This document shows positions 52,801 through 63,011 of a stretch of 64,000 nt of DNA, piece by piece. A model generated the notes under the pieces. It was given only the letters and a program-made list of their open reading frames with translations. It was not told where the DNA came from and made no database searches. A program made the translations under genes and the position numbers. Within the stretch, counting starts at the first letter, position 1. Every line of letters begins with the position of its first letter. Source of the stretch: Mytilus edulis (Eukaryota; Mollusca; Bivalvia; Mytilida; Mytilidae); assembly GCF_963676685.1 (NCBI RefSeq), contig NC_092344.1:43158589-43222588 (forward strand), given 5' to 3'.

Positions 52801-55800
52801 TCATGTAGGTTATTCATTAAAAAGAAATATATGAAAACATTAAAAGTGAAACAATGGAGCAAGCAGCAAGCTTGACATACAATCAAATGTATATACCACA
52901 CTAAAACTATAAAAGAAACAGATTCCAATTTTTTTCTCTTACTATTTCGTAAAAAAGTAAAAAAAAAGATTTATTGTGTTTACATGTATAAAATTATCTT
53001 CATGTTTAATGTATGCTTTTTTTAGTGTTTTGTTTTTACCTGCTGACATTTGCAAAGGTATTTTTGATTCATTCTTTGAGTCTTTCTTTACAAGCTTTTC
53101 GAGAAACGATAAAACAACTCTCCATTCTTTTGTAGCCTGAAAATACATGTTACTTTGTTAACGGTTGTTCAAAATAAACATCAAAGTTTGTACAGCCAAT
53201 TTATTTAACTTATTTATAATATATAGAACAATATATACTAGTTCAGTGATAATGGACGGCATACTGAACTCTAAATTATACACAAGAAACTAAAATTAAA
53301 ATTCATAAAAGACTAACAATGGCCTGAGGCTCTTGACTTAGGACAGGCGCAAAAATGAATAACTGAATACTTCTAATTTTATCGGAGTTTTTTATAGCTG
53401 ACTATACAGTGTATACACCATCGGTTTTGCTCATTATTGAAGAAAGTACAGTGCATTATCGTTGTTTACATTTGTGTCTTTTAGTTTCTGGTGAATGAGT
53501 TTTTCATTATCACAGCTTATCATGTTGATTTACGTTTACGCATGGTTGAAAATATACATGAATAAATGTATGTTGTCGTCGTAGTTTTCCTCTTATATTT
53601 GAGGTGTTTCCCTCAGTTTTAGTTTGTAATCCGGATTTGTTTTTTTTACAATCGATTTATGAGTTTCGAACAGCGGTATACTACTGTGGCCTTTGTTTGC
53701 TCATTTTGTAAAAGAACAGACTAGCACATGTGTTTTCTCTTCCCCACTTTGTTAAGCAAACTGATCATCAGAAATTCAGATGACTAACACTATTCAATGA
53801 TTGATTACTTTAAACGACAATCATTACCTCTGAATCGGTAAATATATTGTAAAGCAAAACATCATCAAATTCCAATCCTTTTGCCTCGTATAATGTAAGA
53901 ATAAGTCCACTTTTCATTTCATCTGGAATATTGTCACGTGCTTTGTCATTAACCACTAAAATCGCTTGATGTGCACCAAATTCAATTTTCGAGGTTTCTC
54001 TCACGTTTTCACACAAGATAAGACTCAGCCAATTAGAGGAAACAGTCTCGAGGAGAACTGGTTTTGGTCCTTCAAATAGACATTGATCACTTGGAAGACT
54101 GTCGAAGGAATCAGGAAACAAGTCTTTTAGAATATCAAGTACGCTTGTAGCCAAAGCTGTAATTCCTGAATGTGACCTATAGTTGTGTGGAAGCTCGTAT
54201 ATACGATCTGGTTGAACAGAAACCCCGACAGTTTTAACCTACAAATGATCAAGCTCAGATTAAAACATAGTAATTTAGACACATATTACATATGCTATTA
54301 AACAAATTATATGGTCTCAATGTCATCAATGGTAAAAGTTTGGATAAAACAATCTTTATGCTTCTCCAAAAAGACATTTCTATATTCTATCGACGTTCCA
54401 AAATTACTTTTAAATCCTCATCGTAGATCCATGTTTCATCAAAACTTTGACTTTTTTTTTTAAACGAAGTAAAAAAATTAAAAAAATTAATTTCATTTCA
54501 TAAGTTTATTTTTTTTCAAGGTTGATAAAATCGATGTATTCTATTTTAGGCAAGGGGACCAGAGTTTAAGGGCTACACATATACAACAATTACAAACAGG
54601 TTTTTTTTTATAATTTGAATTTAAACTTACAGATGAGTCCTTACTAGCGTAATGGAAAAGACTGACTAGATCCTTAAATCGGAAAGCTATTCCTTTCATG
54701 ATACTTTGAGCTGTATCACCAGTCACAAACATTCCATGCGGACTTTCACAAAGTTTGATAAGTAGAAAAAGTTCAGCCTGGGCGAAATCCTGAGCTTCAT
54801 CGACATATATTTCATTCACTTTCCATTTTGGATTTTTCTGCTTGCGAAATCTTTGATACAAATTTTGAACTAGATCTGTTTGATCGAACATATGTCTGTT
54901 TTGTCGAATATGTTCATACTCCAGAAAAAAATTGTAAAGTATTTCTCTTTCATCGACGAAAGCTGGGGCTTGCTTCTTTCCTATTTCAAAATAGCTATTC
55001 TTATCCAAATATCTTCCGCCATATATTGCTTCATAAGACCCTTTGATAATAGACATTATTTCGGTCCAAACTAATGACGGATGATATTTCCCTTTATGCT
55101 TTTTAAACTTTCCGATAATGCGAGGCCAAATAACATCTTCAAACACCTCGTAAGTCACTTCTCGTCTCGGATCAACTTTCTTCATACGAGTTTTTTTGTT
55201 TTCAACGAGAGTTATATTTTGATCTACGTCTTCTTCCTCTTGGTCACTTTCACTGTCATCACTGTACTCGTAATCAAATTCGTCATCTAGAATTGTTTGC
55301 ATATTATCAATGTCTGTCCATCCTTCTATTTCAGACTTTGGACTCCCGTCAATATGTCTTTCAAAATAGTATGGAGGTCCTAAGGTAGCATCAAGCATTA
55401 ACCAAAAATGTTTAGCGGTAATAAACACTGGGTATTGAAATTTTTTTATGTCCTGGAAACGATTAGGTAAATCGTCATCTTTCGTTTTGAACAGTCGTGA
55501 CGTCATTTCATCGCCATCAATAAAACTTTTAAACATTTTCTGGACTTCCCTGCAAAGCACACCATTTTTTGTTATGAATATTTGGCGTAATTCACCATCA
55601 TTTTCGTCACATATCATAGAATCTTTCACATCTTGATTTTCAGTTTTGCATTGACTGCTTTTGTCTTCTTCGCTAGCAAAAGAACTTTTGTCAAAACAAG
55701 CTCGACTGGCCTGTCCATTCTTTTTAAGAATTTCTGCATGTAAGCTTTCATCTTCAACGTGGTAATTCATTGATTCCTGTTTATTAGAAACAGAAGTTTC

Positions 55801-58800
55801 TGTTAAATCTTCCTTTTTCTCTGGAAATAAAAGACCAATATAATACCTCAAATTGATATTGTAAATAATAAAACAACTTATTGTGTATATTGCAATACCT
55901 TTTTTTGGGAATTGTTTTATGTCAAAAGAGTACATTGATGTGTTTGTCTAGTTTGATATTCATTGTCCAATTTAAATTTGATCTTATGTTTTACTGACTA
56001 GGAAAGCGAGAGATTTGCATATCTAACTTTAAAACCCCGATTGAAGAGAAAGAATATAAACACCAGACTATTAAAAGCAATTTTCAGAAAGAGCAGAGTA
56101 TAAGAAGCATTAAAGTGTTAGAATATTAAAATTAAAAAAAATGAAAAGATTTATATGTATTCTAACGTACAATTCATCTTTTAATGTTAAGCTTCTAATA
56201 TTGGATATTTCGTGGCGGTCGGTTTTTATTGGGATGCTCGGAGGTACCATCGTCCTTCGGCATGTTTAAAAAAAATCTTCGATGCTGAGCATTGGAAATC
56301 AGTTGTATAAAAAAATAATCAATCTATAGAATACAAAGTAAATGATAGTATATATTTCATTGTACAAATACCTTTACAATGGTCTGTATTTTCGCTTTGT
56401 AAATCTTCCGGTGTCGCCTCGTCCATGATCTTTGTACACCAATACTCTTGGAACCTGTACCAAAGGCGATAAACACAACATGTTGTTTTTCCCGTTCCAC
56501 TACGACCAATCAAAACTATTGGTGCGTCGAATGGCAGGTTCGTTATCTGGTATTCAACATCTGTGACTCGAAAAGGGAACTCTCCTTTCATCTGGTGCAA
56601 AATGTTTAATGCAACATTGGAAGAAAATGTATAAAACTTGATGGTACTGTACTCCTTTTCTTTCGAACTGGCAGGTGGGAAAAAAGATATGTCTTCAAGC
56701 AAGTTCTCCTTACCTTGATCTGATTCGACATAAATGTTTGGCGTTTTCAACTTGCGATTATCGTTTTGGTTGTTCTGTTGTGTGCTGAAATCAATATTTC
56801 CTTCCTTCATGCCGCAAAGTTTTTTTTGAATGAGACAAGATGCTCCTTTCTCATGAGATTTCTCAATTGAACTAACAATTCTTTCCACGGCTTGATGGAT
56901 GTTTTTGTGTTCCATTACAACTTCCCAGATTCTGATAATATCTGTGTACACATTCACGTGTTGTTCACATCGCATTGTAAGTCGAGGTGAAAACTGTTTA
57001 CCTACTTCCCATATAAGTCTACTTGCAGATGATATTTTTGATTCAAAAAGTTTTATTCTATCAGAACCCGTCACTAACGGTTTAAAGAAACTTTTTGAGT
57101 TTATCCCAGAAGCCAGGTCGTTGATAATCTTTACTATTCTTTCCTTATACATTGTCTTAATTCGATTACTTTGTAGACTTTTTAAAACTCCAGAAGTACA
57201 TTCGACTTCCCATTGTTTCTCCTCTAAGCTCCCATGCCATATCTTGAAAAAATATTTTATTGTTATTTCGTATCTCAAAAATTATCGAAGCATATATATA
57301 TAAGGAATAAGTTTGTTAATATCAAAACTTTAACAATCAGGTAAACAAATGAAATATAGGCTGAAGCAAGTATTAATTAATCAATCCTCTGACTACCACA
57401 TCATACAAATTTAACATAAAAATCGGAAATATTTATATTTTATTTTTATGTTTAGTTTATTCTTATAGTTTTTATTCTCGATATATTTTCAGATAATTAA
57501 AGATGTTAAATTGTAATTGTATTTTCCAGTTGCACAAGTGTTCCATTACTTTTTTCTTTTGTTGCTTATATATCTGTATGTGTGCCAGTGGCTCTTCGAC
57601 ACTTTCTATTATCTAGTTTTTCACATATATTTTTATTAGTTTCGTAACGAGTAAGATAGGGATATCGCTCTTTATCAACTCCAGTTATTTAATTTCAATA
57701 TAATAATTAACGAGTTTGTGACGAGTTTATTATTACTATTTAAATACGTTAACAAGAGTTGATATCAAGCCATATCAAATTTTCACAAGTGGTGAAACCT
57801 ATTTCTCCTATGTTCAACACATGTGTGAATTAAAATTCTCGCAAAAAAGATGATCTTGTCTTTTGCACATTCCTGTATGACGTCATATATCCTTTTCCTG
57901 TGTCAAATTTTAACATCAGACATATTTCAAGACTTGTAATACGGCTTTAGAATATAAAAAAAATTGACAAAAAGAAATTATTGTGAGGTGAAATGTGTAA
58001 ATGTTTTTTTTATAATATTATTGAAAAAATCACATATGTCCCTTGCCATGGACAAAATGTACATATTCGTTACCATTGGCAGTTATTAATGACCTTACAA
58101 ATAGCCAAATGAAATGTTGTCGTCTTGTGATACATGATAAGTAAGTCAAATTTACGCCGAGTTTCGCATCACCATTTCGTATCATACTCCATGCAATGTG
58201 ATACCAGAATTTACCTGTGCAAGAAATAGATAAAAATAAGAGAATTTAACTTACATCTAACTCCATCTGGTCAATTTCGGATTCATCTTCAATACCTACA
58301 GGTATGCTTTCAAGCTAAAAGAGTAATGTTTAAGCTGCATTCACATTATATAATAATAATATAAAAACTTTACATTTCAATACAATTCGGTTCATTAATA
58401 AGAAAAATAAATCGACAAAAGAAGGTTATAGACAGAATGAATGGGTTTTTTTTTTTCAGAAAAGAATTTAAAAAACCTAACTTTATTAACGGTTACTCAT
58501 ACACATTCAACGTGTTTTCAAGCACTGATACTTTGTTTTTGGAGAAAGAAATAAACCGGATGGGCAGAAAAAAAACAGACATGGTGCATAATTCGTGAGC
58601 GCACACATACAAAGTATTTGTTATTTTAAGGATCAGTTATATATAACAATGATGTGTATATTTTTGGAGGTTTTTATGCGCCTTGTATGCCCTAAAACAA
58701 GAGGAACAGACATCTTTGCATTTTACAACAGATTTATGACGTCATAAAAAATTTCATTTTTTCATTAACTGTACTTAGAGCTAAATATGTTAATGACCAT

Positions 58801-61800
58801 ATCATTGATAAATCCTGTCAACGCAGAAGCGCTAACTACTGGGCTGGTGATTTATTCCGGGTAATTTGGACAGGATGAAGTATTTTCACTTTTTTTTTTA
58901 AACTTTAGTGCCATAATGATGAGTCCTTACATACTTTCCTTGTTTGTGGTATGTGCGTTGGATCGTATAATGAAAGTTGATGAAAATAATTTCTACTAGG
59001 AGATCTGTTTGGGCAGTTTTTGTATAAGGAGCATTTATCGAACGTAGTGTATCAATTGTGATATCTAAATACCATACATTAAAGCAAATTATTTATTACA
59101 GCTGTGAAATTGGAAGTAAAATATTGTAAAGTTAAGATCATCCCATTTGTCATATATTCTATTTTGAAGTCGATTGTCTATTTGTGTCTATACTGGGAAA
59201 AGATTCAAGATATGACGCAGACCTTTTAGTTATGGTAATATCAAATATCGAGGTCACTTTGGTAGATGCAATACAAGCATGCACGTACTCGGGTTACTGA
59301 GTGAAAGGACATTATCAATATATGTAAAATTGAAACTAAAGAACATTTTAGTACTTGATATGGTTGTGTATGATTTCCAATTCATATGGATAAAAAGAAG
59401 TCATTCAATAGAAATACATAATTATTACCTATTGGCATACCATAGCGACTGTCTGTTAAACATTTATTATACTTTAAATGGCACAAATGTCAAATAGTTC
59501 GTACAGCTTTTGGTCAAAGATCGTACTTAATCAACTATGTTATGAGAACACACAAAACTCAACTTACATTTATTTCTTTGCACGGATCCCCACTTGAGGG
59601 TTCCAATACCAATCCTTTAGGACTTATTGAATTTATCAGCTTCTTAATTTGTGAAAGATATGATTCAGTTGTTATTTTTTGTTGTTTTATAGGTTTGCTG
59701 TCAATAGTTTTATCTTTTTGCTTCAGATCGTCTTTCTTACATTCCATGTTCACTACCGAGTCTTTTCTTATCTCTACAATTGGTTTGTTGATTGAACGCT
59801 CATCGTTCGACTTTTTCTGTTTTTCAACAGTTTTTAATTGCATTGTGTCGTATTCCACTGCTTTATGGAGAATTTTGTAACGAGGATCGCTCGCTTTAAG
59901 ATAATCGAGGGGTAATTTCCCGTCCTTGTTATGTACTTTACATGGTACATGTTTCTGTGTTAATATTTCGGCCAATTGCTTTAATGTATGGTTATATGGT
60001 TCTTTGACAAGTAAATGAAAAAGTGTTTCTCCGTTTCTGTCTTTCTGCTTAGGATCCAATCGCCAATATTTATCGGGATTTTTAGCATACAATTCAAAAC
60101 ATTTTTTTAAACCAGAGAAGTTTCCTGTAATATTAAAAAATTACTTAATTAAAACATTAATCGCTGTGTAGTATTTCTATTTGTATCCATCTGATGAACT
60201 AGGCCTTTTTCAGTTGATTTTTATAGTTCGTTCTTATGTTGTACTGTTACACCACTGTCGAAGGTAGGGTGGGATTAGATTCCCGCTAACATGTTTGACC
60301 CCACTACAGTCTGTATGTTTGTGCCTGTCCAAAGTCAGGAGCCTGTAATTCAGTGGTTGTCGTTGGGTGATATGTCACATATTTGTTTTTCGTTCATTTT
60401 TTGTACATAAATAAGGCCGATAATTTTTTCGTTTGATTTGTTTTACATTTGTCCTTTCGGGACTTTTTATAGCTGACTATGCGATATAGGCTTTCCTCCT
60501 TGTTGAAGGCCGTAAAGTGACCTATAATTTTTAATTTCTGTTTCATTTTGTCTCTTGTGGAAAGTTGTATCATTGGCAATCTTACAACATCTTCAATTAA
60601 CTGATCATGGCATGTTTATAGTAGTGATCTTCTGCTGTATATAATTGTTTATAATAAAGGTCAAGAAAGGTAAATGTGCTACCATTAAAACGTTTAATCC
60701 CGCTGCAAATGTTTGCACCTGTCCTATGTCAGGAATCTGATGTACAGTAGTTGTCGTCTGTTTATGTAGTTCATTCGTGTTTCTCGTTTCTCGTTTTTAT
60801 ATAGATTAGACGGTTGGTTTTGACGTTTGAATGGTTTGACACTAGTAATTTTGGGGCCAATTAATTGTTTGCTGTTTAGTGTGAGCCAATGCTCCATGTT
60901 GAAGTCCATACCTTGTCCTATAATGATTAACTTTTATAAATTGTTACTTGGACTATATCTATATGTTGCAGATTTTTCTAAACTTTTGCATACAAACCTG
61001 ACTCGTTGATCTACAAATGAAAATCGAAAAAAATAATGCAATTATATCTTTTATTATCTGATATATATGAGTGAATATTTATAGATAGCACATAAAATCG
61101 GCGAAAAATCTTCTTAAATTCGGTTTAAAAACATCAAATCCCTAATTCTACTCCATAAATCATATGTTTTTCTTAAAAAAAAACTATATGTTGTTTACAC
61201 ATAAATTTCTGTTTTAATGATATGAAATAATCATAATTTTGCTGACTGACTTCGTTTTTTGTCTAAAAATCAACATTTTAGGGCATGTAACACGATGCCA
61301 TTACAATTATTTCGACGTTTTGTAAGATTTTTTCACAACGAACACGACTGTGAATAATGTATACAGAAAAACCAAGTCGGTGACCCTATCTTAATTTTAC
61401 ACCATTAAAACGGAAATTTATGTATTCACAACATATATATTTTTAAAGAAAAATCTATGGAGTAGAATTAGAGATTATATGATTTTAATACAAATTTTAG
61501 AAGGTTTTTAGTCGATTTTATATGCTTTCTGTGCAAATTTTCATCCATTTTGAATCAGTTATATTTCAATGATAAATTAGATGAATGCATTATTTTTCCT
61601 ATTTTCAGTTGTAGTTCAACGAGTCAAAGTTAAAGTTGCATGCAAAATGTTACTGAAATCTGTGACAAAGCCACTCTACTGTAACTTGACCTTAAATCAA
61701 AGATGCGTAAAGCGTTTGAGACATAACAAATAATCGTTTTCTATACTTAAGATAGTTCAGCAAACAAATGAGTACATATCTTGGTGTCATAAAAATTAAC

Positions 61801-63011
61801 CTAACCTGTATCTTTATGCAGTCCAAGAACGAGTGCAGAATGAACAGGAGTACTACATGAATCAAGACTTAAATGTTGAGGATCACAATTATAGTAACAG
61901 ATCAGTGTATTGATCAACTTATACCACTGTCTCGCAATGGCAGTTTTTATACAAATCTCACCACCTAAAAATAAAATAAAGTAAAAAATATTTAAAAAAA
62001 CATATGTTAGTAATGATTGAATCAAAATTGGATTTCCCAATATGTGTTCTCTGATACTTTTTATTTGGCATTGATTATGTATCAAACATGTGTTCATTTC
62101 CAATCATCTGAACTAATCCCCTGTTAACGGTAATGTCCTTCTTTTTAATTTCTATGATGAGTTTTATTTAGTTTATTTTTAAATATTTTCTAAATCTGTT
62201 TCTACTTTGATATAGTCTTTCCCAAATATTACACACATCACATTTCTTTTACAGAGAATTACGTTTTCTAAACATCTTACTGTTGATGTTTACCAGAAAG
62301 TCTCGGAAATCAACAGAATTTATTATTTTTCATACTCATATATTTTTGTTTAAATCTCTTTATAAAAAAAAACATATTTTAGGCAATCAAATGGCTTGTA
62401 CATAAACAATTTGGATGCTTTGCTTACATATATTAATTTCTTACGCAATAGAACAATATTATTAATCCAACAGGATATTAATCTCCCATTTGATTACGCA
62501 TTTTTCAAGATTTCGAAATGGTGTTAAGCTAAGTCTGGAACATTCTGTTTTCGGTTTAAGATGCCAATGAAAGCATCATTTTACTCTATGTGCTTTTTAA
62601 AACTTGATATAGCAAATGAAGATCATGTATCAATGTGCGAACCCACAATCAAAGATTTATCATGTATAATGTTACCAGATAGTATTAAAATTTTATAAAT
62701 CTTTACATTGCATGTATTTATCATCTGTGCAAACTCACCTTGATTTACTGTACTACCATTTGTGATAAAACAGTTTACTATCTCTTCAATTAATTTTGAA
62801 GATTTTTCATTCGGGAAATCTTTGATTAGCTGAGAAATTAGTATTTCTGTACATATTTTTGAGGCAAATCCAGCAAGACTTCTTGTGCCATGCACAATGT
62901 TATGCTTTGTTACCAGTTCATATATTCGTTTCCATTTTTCTTGGTCCACTAAATTTTCTATTATCTTCGTAAACAATTTTTGTGGTATTTTGAATAAATC
63001 ATCAGGAATAT
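40730..63011 (-). CDS. TRANK1: TPR and ankyrin repeat-containing protein 1-like (TRANK1-like), gene A, 14 exons, 5' end outside window
   Basis: Fourteen exons with matching phases give about 2,590 codons ending at TAG 40732-40730; the N-terminus is right of the window. Local residue positions: module helices and ankyrin repeats 1-330; linker; UvrD/SF1-type helicase core about 570-1270 with motif I GRSGTGKTT (56507-56481), Ia-like RQIFITKNGVLCREV, II VDEAQD (54804-54787), III GDTAQS (about 54720-54703), IV NYRSHSG, V EAKGLEFDDV and VI YTAITRAR (51710-51687); TPR-like helices 1272-1500; a large mostly helical tail to 2547 with a CDVCG zinc-finger-like motif; a basic end KKKRRNKGRGK. The family combines TPR, ankyrin and a UvrD-like helicase; its biochemical role is poorly known to me. 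All ATPase motifs look intact, so ATP hydrolysis is inferred. A nuclear site is suggested only by the basic tail. Gene B, next in line on the same strand, appears paralogous. Confidence 0.85.
40862..42030. other. Last intron of gene A
   Basis: Contains a fragment near 41465-41530 (TAAGTGCCTGTTCAAAATCA, GCAATTCAGTGGTTAATGAT) of the dispersed family at 60250-60360. Nothing else is recognised. Confidence 0.5.
42031..45167 (-). CDS. TRANK1: Gene A exon 13: giant exon, post-helicase region with zinc-finger-like motif
   Basis: 3,137 bases, about 1,046 codons, phase 1 in and 0 out, acceptor TTTACTCCTAG, donor GTACGT. Opens GQTRKAASLYVDYGYAQEAL, a TPR-like helix, then a long mostly helical stretch without known catalytic motifs. 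Near the end it has VLVDEGGCDVCGCSFEGFGD, an acidic then Ser-rich stretch of about 100 residues, then AFEQHIASHSHKKKM: CxxC and HxxxH-type pairs that could form one U1/matrin-like zinc finger split by an insertion. The C-terminal 150 residues are charged helices, possibly coiled coil. One exon this long stands out against neighbours of 60-1,190 bases. Confidence 0.88.
45779..46001 (-). CDS. TRANK1: Gene A exon 12: TPR-like helices
   Basis: 223 bases, phase 0 in and 1 out, acceptor TTGGATGTTTCAG, donor GTAAAT. Encodes NRNAAEYYHTQGNRDAMKKA and ENDYIKLAASILLENG. AAEYY...GN.DAM..AL is TPR-like. It joins exon 13 as N-G-QTRKAA. Confidence 0.85.
46356..47088 (+). repeat. Intronic element sharing ends with 15690-19056
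   Basis: Opens AAACTAGAGGCTCTCCAGAG and CCTGTATCAATCACCT and closes with ACGACGACGGACGACGGACC, CTCCCTTCGGGCCAGGTGAG and CTAAAAA. Inside are three units of about 170 bases, each with GGCCAT and CATTCATGC...TGTTTGG...CCATTC. Interior differs from the other two family members although the ends match. Confidence 0.6.
47291..47443 (-). CDS. TRANK1: Gene A exon 11: TPR-like helices
   Basis: 153 bases, phase 0 at both ends, acceptor TTTATTTCAAAAG, donor GTGAGA. Reads FEKAAEMYRKTKKPQESCKY then YERAGRYEKSIDVHLENKQF. Repeating A..Y....K...A..YE.AG.Y patterns like TPR or clathrin-type helical repeats. Confidence 0.86.
47444..49254. other. Intron of gene A
   Basis: Holds the hammerhead-like repeat at 48345-48720. 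The remainder is AT-rich with no other structure recognised; short minus-strand frames near 47788-47970 are unsupported. Confidence 0.45.
48345..48720 (+). repeat. Dispersed repeat flanked by two hammerhead-like motifs, second copy
   Basis: A worn motif at about 48345-48365 (GAGTCCTTTGTAGACGAG) and a well-kept one at 48634-48690: CTGATGA (48640-48646), ATC, TTTTGTA, GAC, GAAAC, GCGCGTCTGGCGTA. ACGC and GCGT around GCGTCTG could form stem III with a type I cleavage site after GTA. Stem II has one mismatch (A opposite C). Stem I is not obvious close to the core. Body shared with 85-500. Confidence 0.5.
49255..49565 (-). CDS. TRANK1: Gene A exon 10: helical repeats after the helicase
   Basis: 311 bases, phase 1 in and 0 out, acceptor TATGTTTTCAG, donor GTTAGT. 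Encodes TPREWVDKGEEFMKLKMYTQ, AVKCFNTAGDSRMEDIAHAY and EAAKCLETAKQFDLAAELYE, which are TPR-like helices. The same step from helicase to TPR-like helices is a feature of the TRANK1 family. Confidence 0.88.
49646..50916 (+). repeat. Intronic element, full two-unit relative of 15690-19056
   Basis: Opens AAACTAGAAGCTCTAAAGAG and CCTGTGTCGCTCACCTTGG and closes with ACGACGACGGACGACGGACG, CCAAGTGATGAGAAAAGCTC, ACTTGGCCCTTTGGGCCATG. Contains two diverged units, each with TAGCCATG and a GGCCAAGTTTGGTTAAATTT-like tail. Probably close to the unamplified form of the element. Confidence 0.6.
51522..51535 (+). repeat. Run of 14 C
   Basis: Fourteen consecutive C in the intron 3' of gene A exon 9. i-motif or G-quadruplex potential on the opposite strand; length may be unreliable. 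Confidence 0.9.
51578..51775 (-). CDS. TRANK1: Gene A exon 9: helicase motif VI
   Basis: 198 bases, phase 1 at both ends, acceptor CTAAACTTTTCAG, donor GTAAAA. Encodes LNSELKQLYTAITRARQNVW and IFDGDKEQRKPIFEYFQALH. LYTAITRAR is motif VI of UvrD/Rep-type helicases, whose arginines contact the ATP phosphates. Ends in an acidic helix. Confidence 0.92.
52070..52260 (+). repeat. Dispersed repeat, GATGTGGTATGA family
   Basis: AAGAAGATGTGGTATGAATG through TACGGTCTTCAACACGAAAC to GGGAAAACAAACG. In the intron between gene A exons 8 and 9. A TA run follows near 52257-52270. Confidence 0.65.
52330..52690 (+). repeat. Dispersed repeat ending in GGGGCATAAAA
   Basis: TATTTGTGTTGTTTATAGC, CCCCATCCGCACTATCATTT and GTACTAAGTTTCGAGTTGAT lead to ACAGACGGACGAACGACC and TACATGGGGCATAAAA. 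Same closing end as 40335-40410. A repeat type I associate with bivalves. Confidence 0.5.
53040..53136 (-). CDS. TRANK1: Gene A exon 8: helicase linker between motifs V and VI
   Basis: 97 bases, phase 0 in and 1 out, acceptor ATGTATTTTCAG, donor GTAAAA. Reads ATKEWRVVLSFLEKLVKKDS then KNESKIPLQMSAG. No named motif, but it joins exons 7 and 9 in frame and its short helical make-up suits a 2A/2B linker. Confidence 0.82.
53137..53827. other. Intron of gene A with repeat fragments
   Basis: 53325-53720 includes CTCTTGACTTAGGACAGGCG and TTTATAGCTGACTATACAG, both from the dispersed family at 34805 and 60400. Nothing else is recognised. Confidence 0.5.
53828..54238 (-). CDS. TRANK1: Gene A exon 7: helicase motifs IV and V
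   Basis: 411 bases, phase 0 at both ends, acceptor GATCATTTGTAG, donor GTAATG. Encodes RIYELPHNYRSHSGITALAT (motif IV, NYRS) and ILTLYEAKGLEFDDVLLYNI (motif V, KGLEFDDV). These couple ATP to DNA or RNA movement in SF1 helicases. The residues I can see match the UvrD consensus. Confidence 0.92.
54631..55820 (-). CDS. TRANK1: Gene A exon 6: helicase motifs Ia, II and III
   Basis: 1,190 bases, phase 1 in and 0 out, acceptor CTTTTATTTCCAG, donor GTAAGT. Order: an acidic low-complexity linker; RQIFITKNGVLCREVQKMF (Ia-like); YEYSDDSESDQEEEDVDQN, a strongly acidic loop; HPSLVWTEIMSIIKGSYEAI; VNEIYVDEAQDFAQAELFLL (motif II, DEAQD); GMFVTGDTAQSIMKGIAFRF (motif III). The long insertion between motifs I and II is unlike bacterial UvrD. 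The VWTEIMSIIKGS block is, as I recall, typical of TRANK1 proteins. Confidence 0.93.
55821..56371. other. Intron of gene A, nothing recognised
   Basis: AT-rich intron of about 550 bases between the exon with motif I and the exon with motif II. Confidence 0.5.
56372..57242 (-). CDS. TRANK1: Gene A exon 5: Walker A exon
   Basis: 871 bases, phase 0 in and 1 out, acceptor ATTTTTTCAAG, donor GTATTT. Reads IWHGSLEEKQWEVECTSGVL, a helical stretch, YSTIKFYTFSSNVALNILHQ and then FDAPIVLIGRSGTGKTTCCV. GRSGTGKTT is a full Walker A motif (lysine that binds the ATP phosphates present). It fixes the start of the helicase core. Confidence 0.93.
57243..58254. other. Intron of gene A, nothing recognised
   Basis: AT-rich intron of about 1 kb between gene A exons 5 and 4. 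No repeat or RNA is recognised. Confidence 0.5.
58255..58314 (-). CDS. TRANK1: Gene A exon 4: 20-codon acidic mini-exon
   Basis: 60 bases, phase 0 at both ends, acceptor CTCTTTTAG, donor GTAAGT. Reads LESIPVGIEDESEIDQMELD. Too short for a long open frame, found from its matching splice sites and from keeping the frame between exons 3 and 5. Exons 3 and 5 are also in frame without it, so it could be skipped. Confidence 0.7.
58315..59567. other. Intron of gene A, nothing recognised
   Basis: AT-rich intron of about 1.25 kb. A plus-strand frame at 59279-59497 has no support. Confidence 0.45.
59568..60124 (-). CDS. TRANK1: Gene A exon 3: ankyrin repeats and charged linker
   Basis: 557 bases, phase 1 in and 0 out, acceptor TTAATATTACAG, donor GTAAGT. 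Reads GLKKCFELYAKNPDKYWRLD, DRNGETLFHLLVKEPYNHTL and VHNKDGKLPLDYLKASDPRY: two ankyrin-type units (G.TL.HLL and N.DG.LPLDYL). A Lys-rich, probably unstructured linker of about 90 residues follows and leads to the helicase. Confidence 0.9.
60125..61805. repeat. Intron of gene A with reverse-oriented dispersed repeats
   Basis: 60250-60360 (GTTACACCACTGTCGAAGG, TCCAAAGTCAGGAGCCTGTA), 60400-60600 (TTTTTATAGCTGACTATGCG, TTGAAGGCCGTAAAGTGACC, CATTGGCAATCTTACAACAT) and 60690-60950 (CGTTTAATCCCGCTGCAAAT, CTATGTCAGGAATCTGATGT, ACGTTTGAATGGTTTGACAC). The last two are reverse complements of the families at 9785 and 34805. The rest, 60960-61800, is AT-rich and unexplained. Confidence 0.6.
61806..61964 (-). 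CDS. TRANK1: Gene A exon 2: ankyrin-like exon
   Basis: 159 bases, phase 1 at both ends, acceptor TTTATTTTTAG, donor GTTAGG. Reads GGEICIKTAIARQWYKLINT, LICYYNCDPQHLSLDSCSTP and VHSALVLGLHKDTG. TPVHSALVLG resembles the TPLH.A...G ankyrin core. Joins exon 1 (VNQ-G) and exon 3 (G-NFSGL) in frame. Confidence 0.85.
62739..63011 (-). CDS. TRANK1: Gene A exon 1 in window: helical segment of the last TPR/ankyrin module
   Basis: 273 bases, phase 1 at both ends, acceptor TTCTTGTTTTCAG, donor GTGAGT. Reads DIPDDLFKIPQKLFTKIIEN, LVDQEKWKRIYELVTKHNIV and EEIVNCFITNGSTVNQG. It corresponds to gene B exons 4, 9/10 and 14, so at least one TPR exon pair is expected just right of the window. It is the first exon seen here, not the start of the gene. 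Confidence 0.85.
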
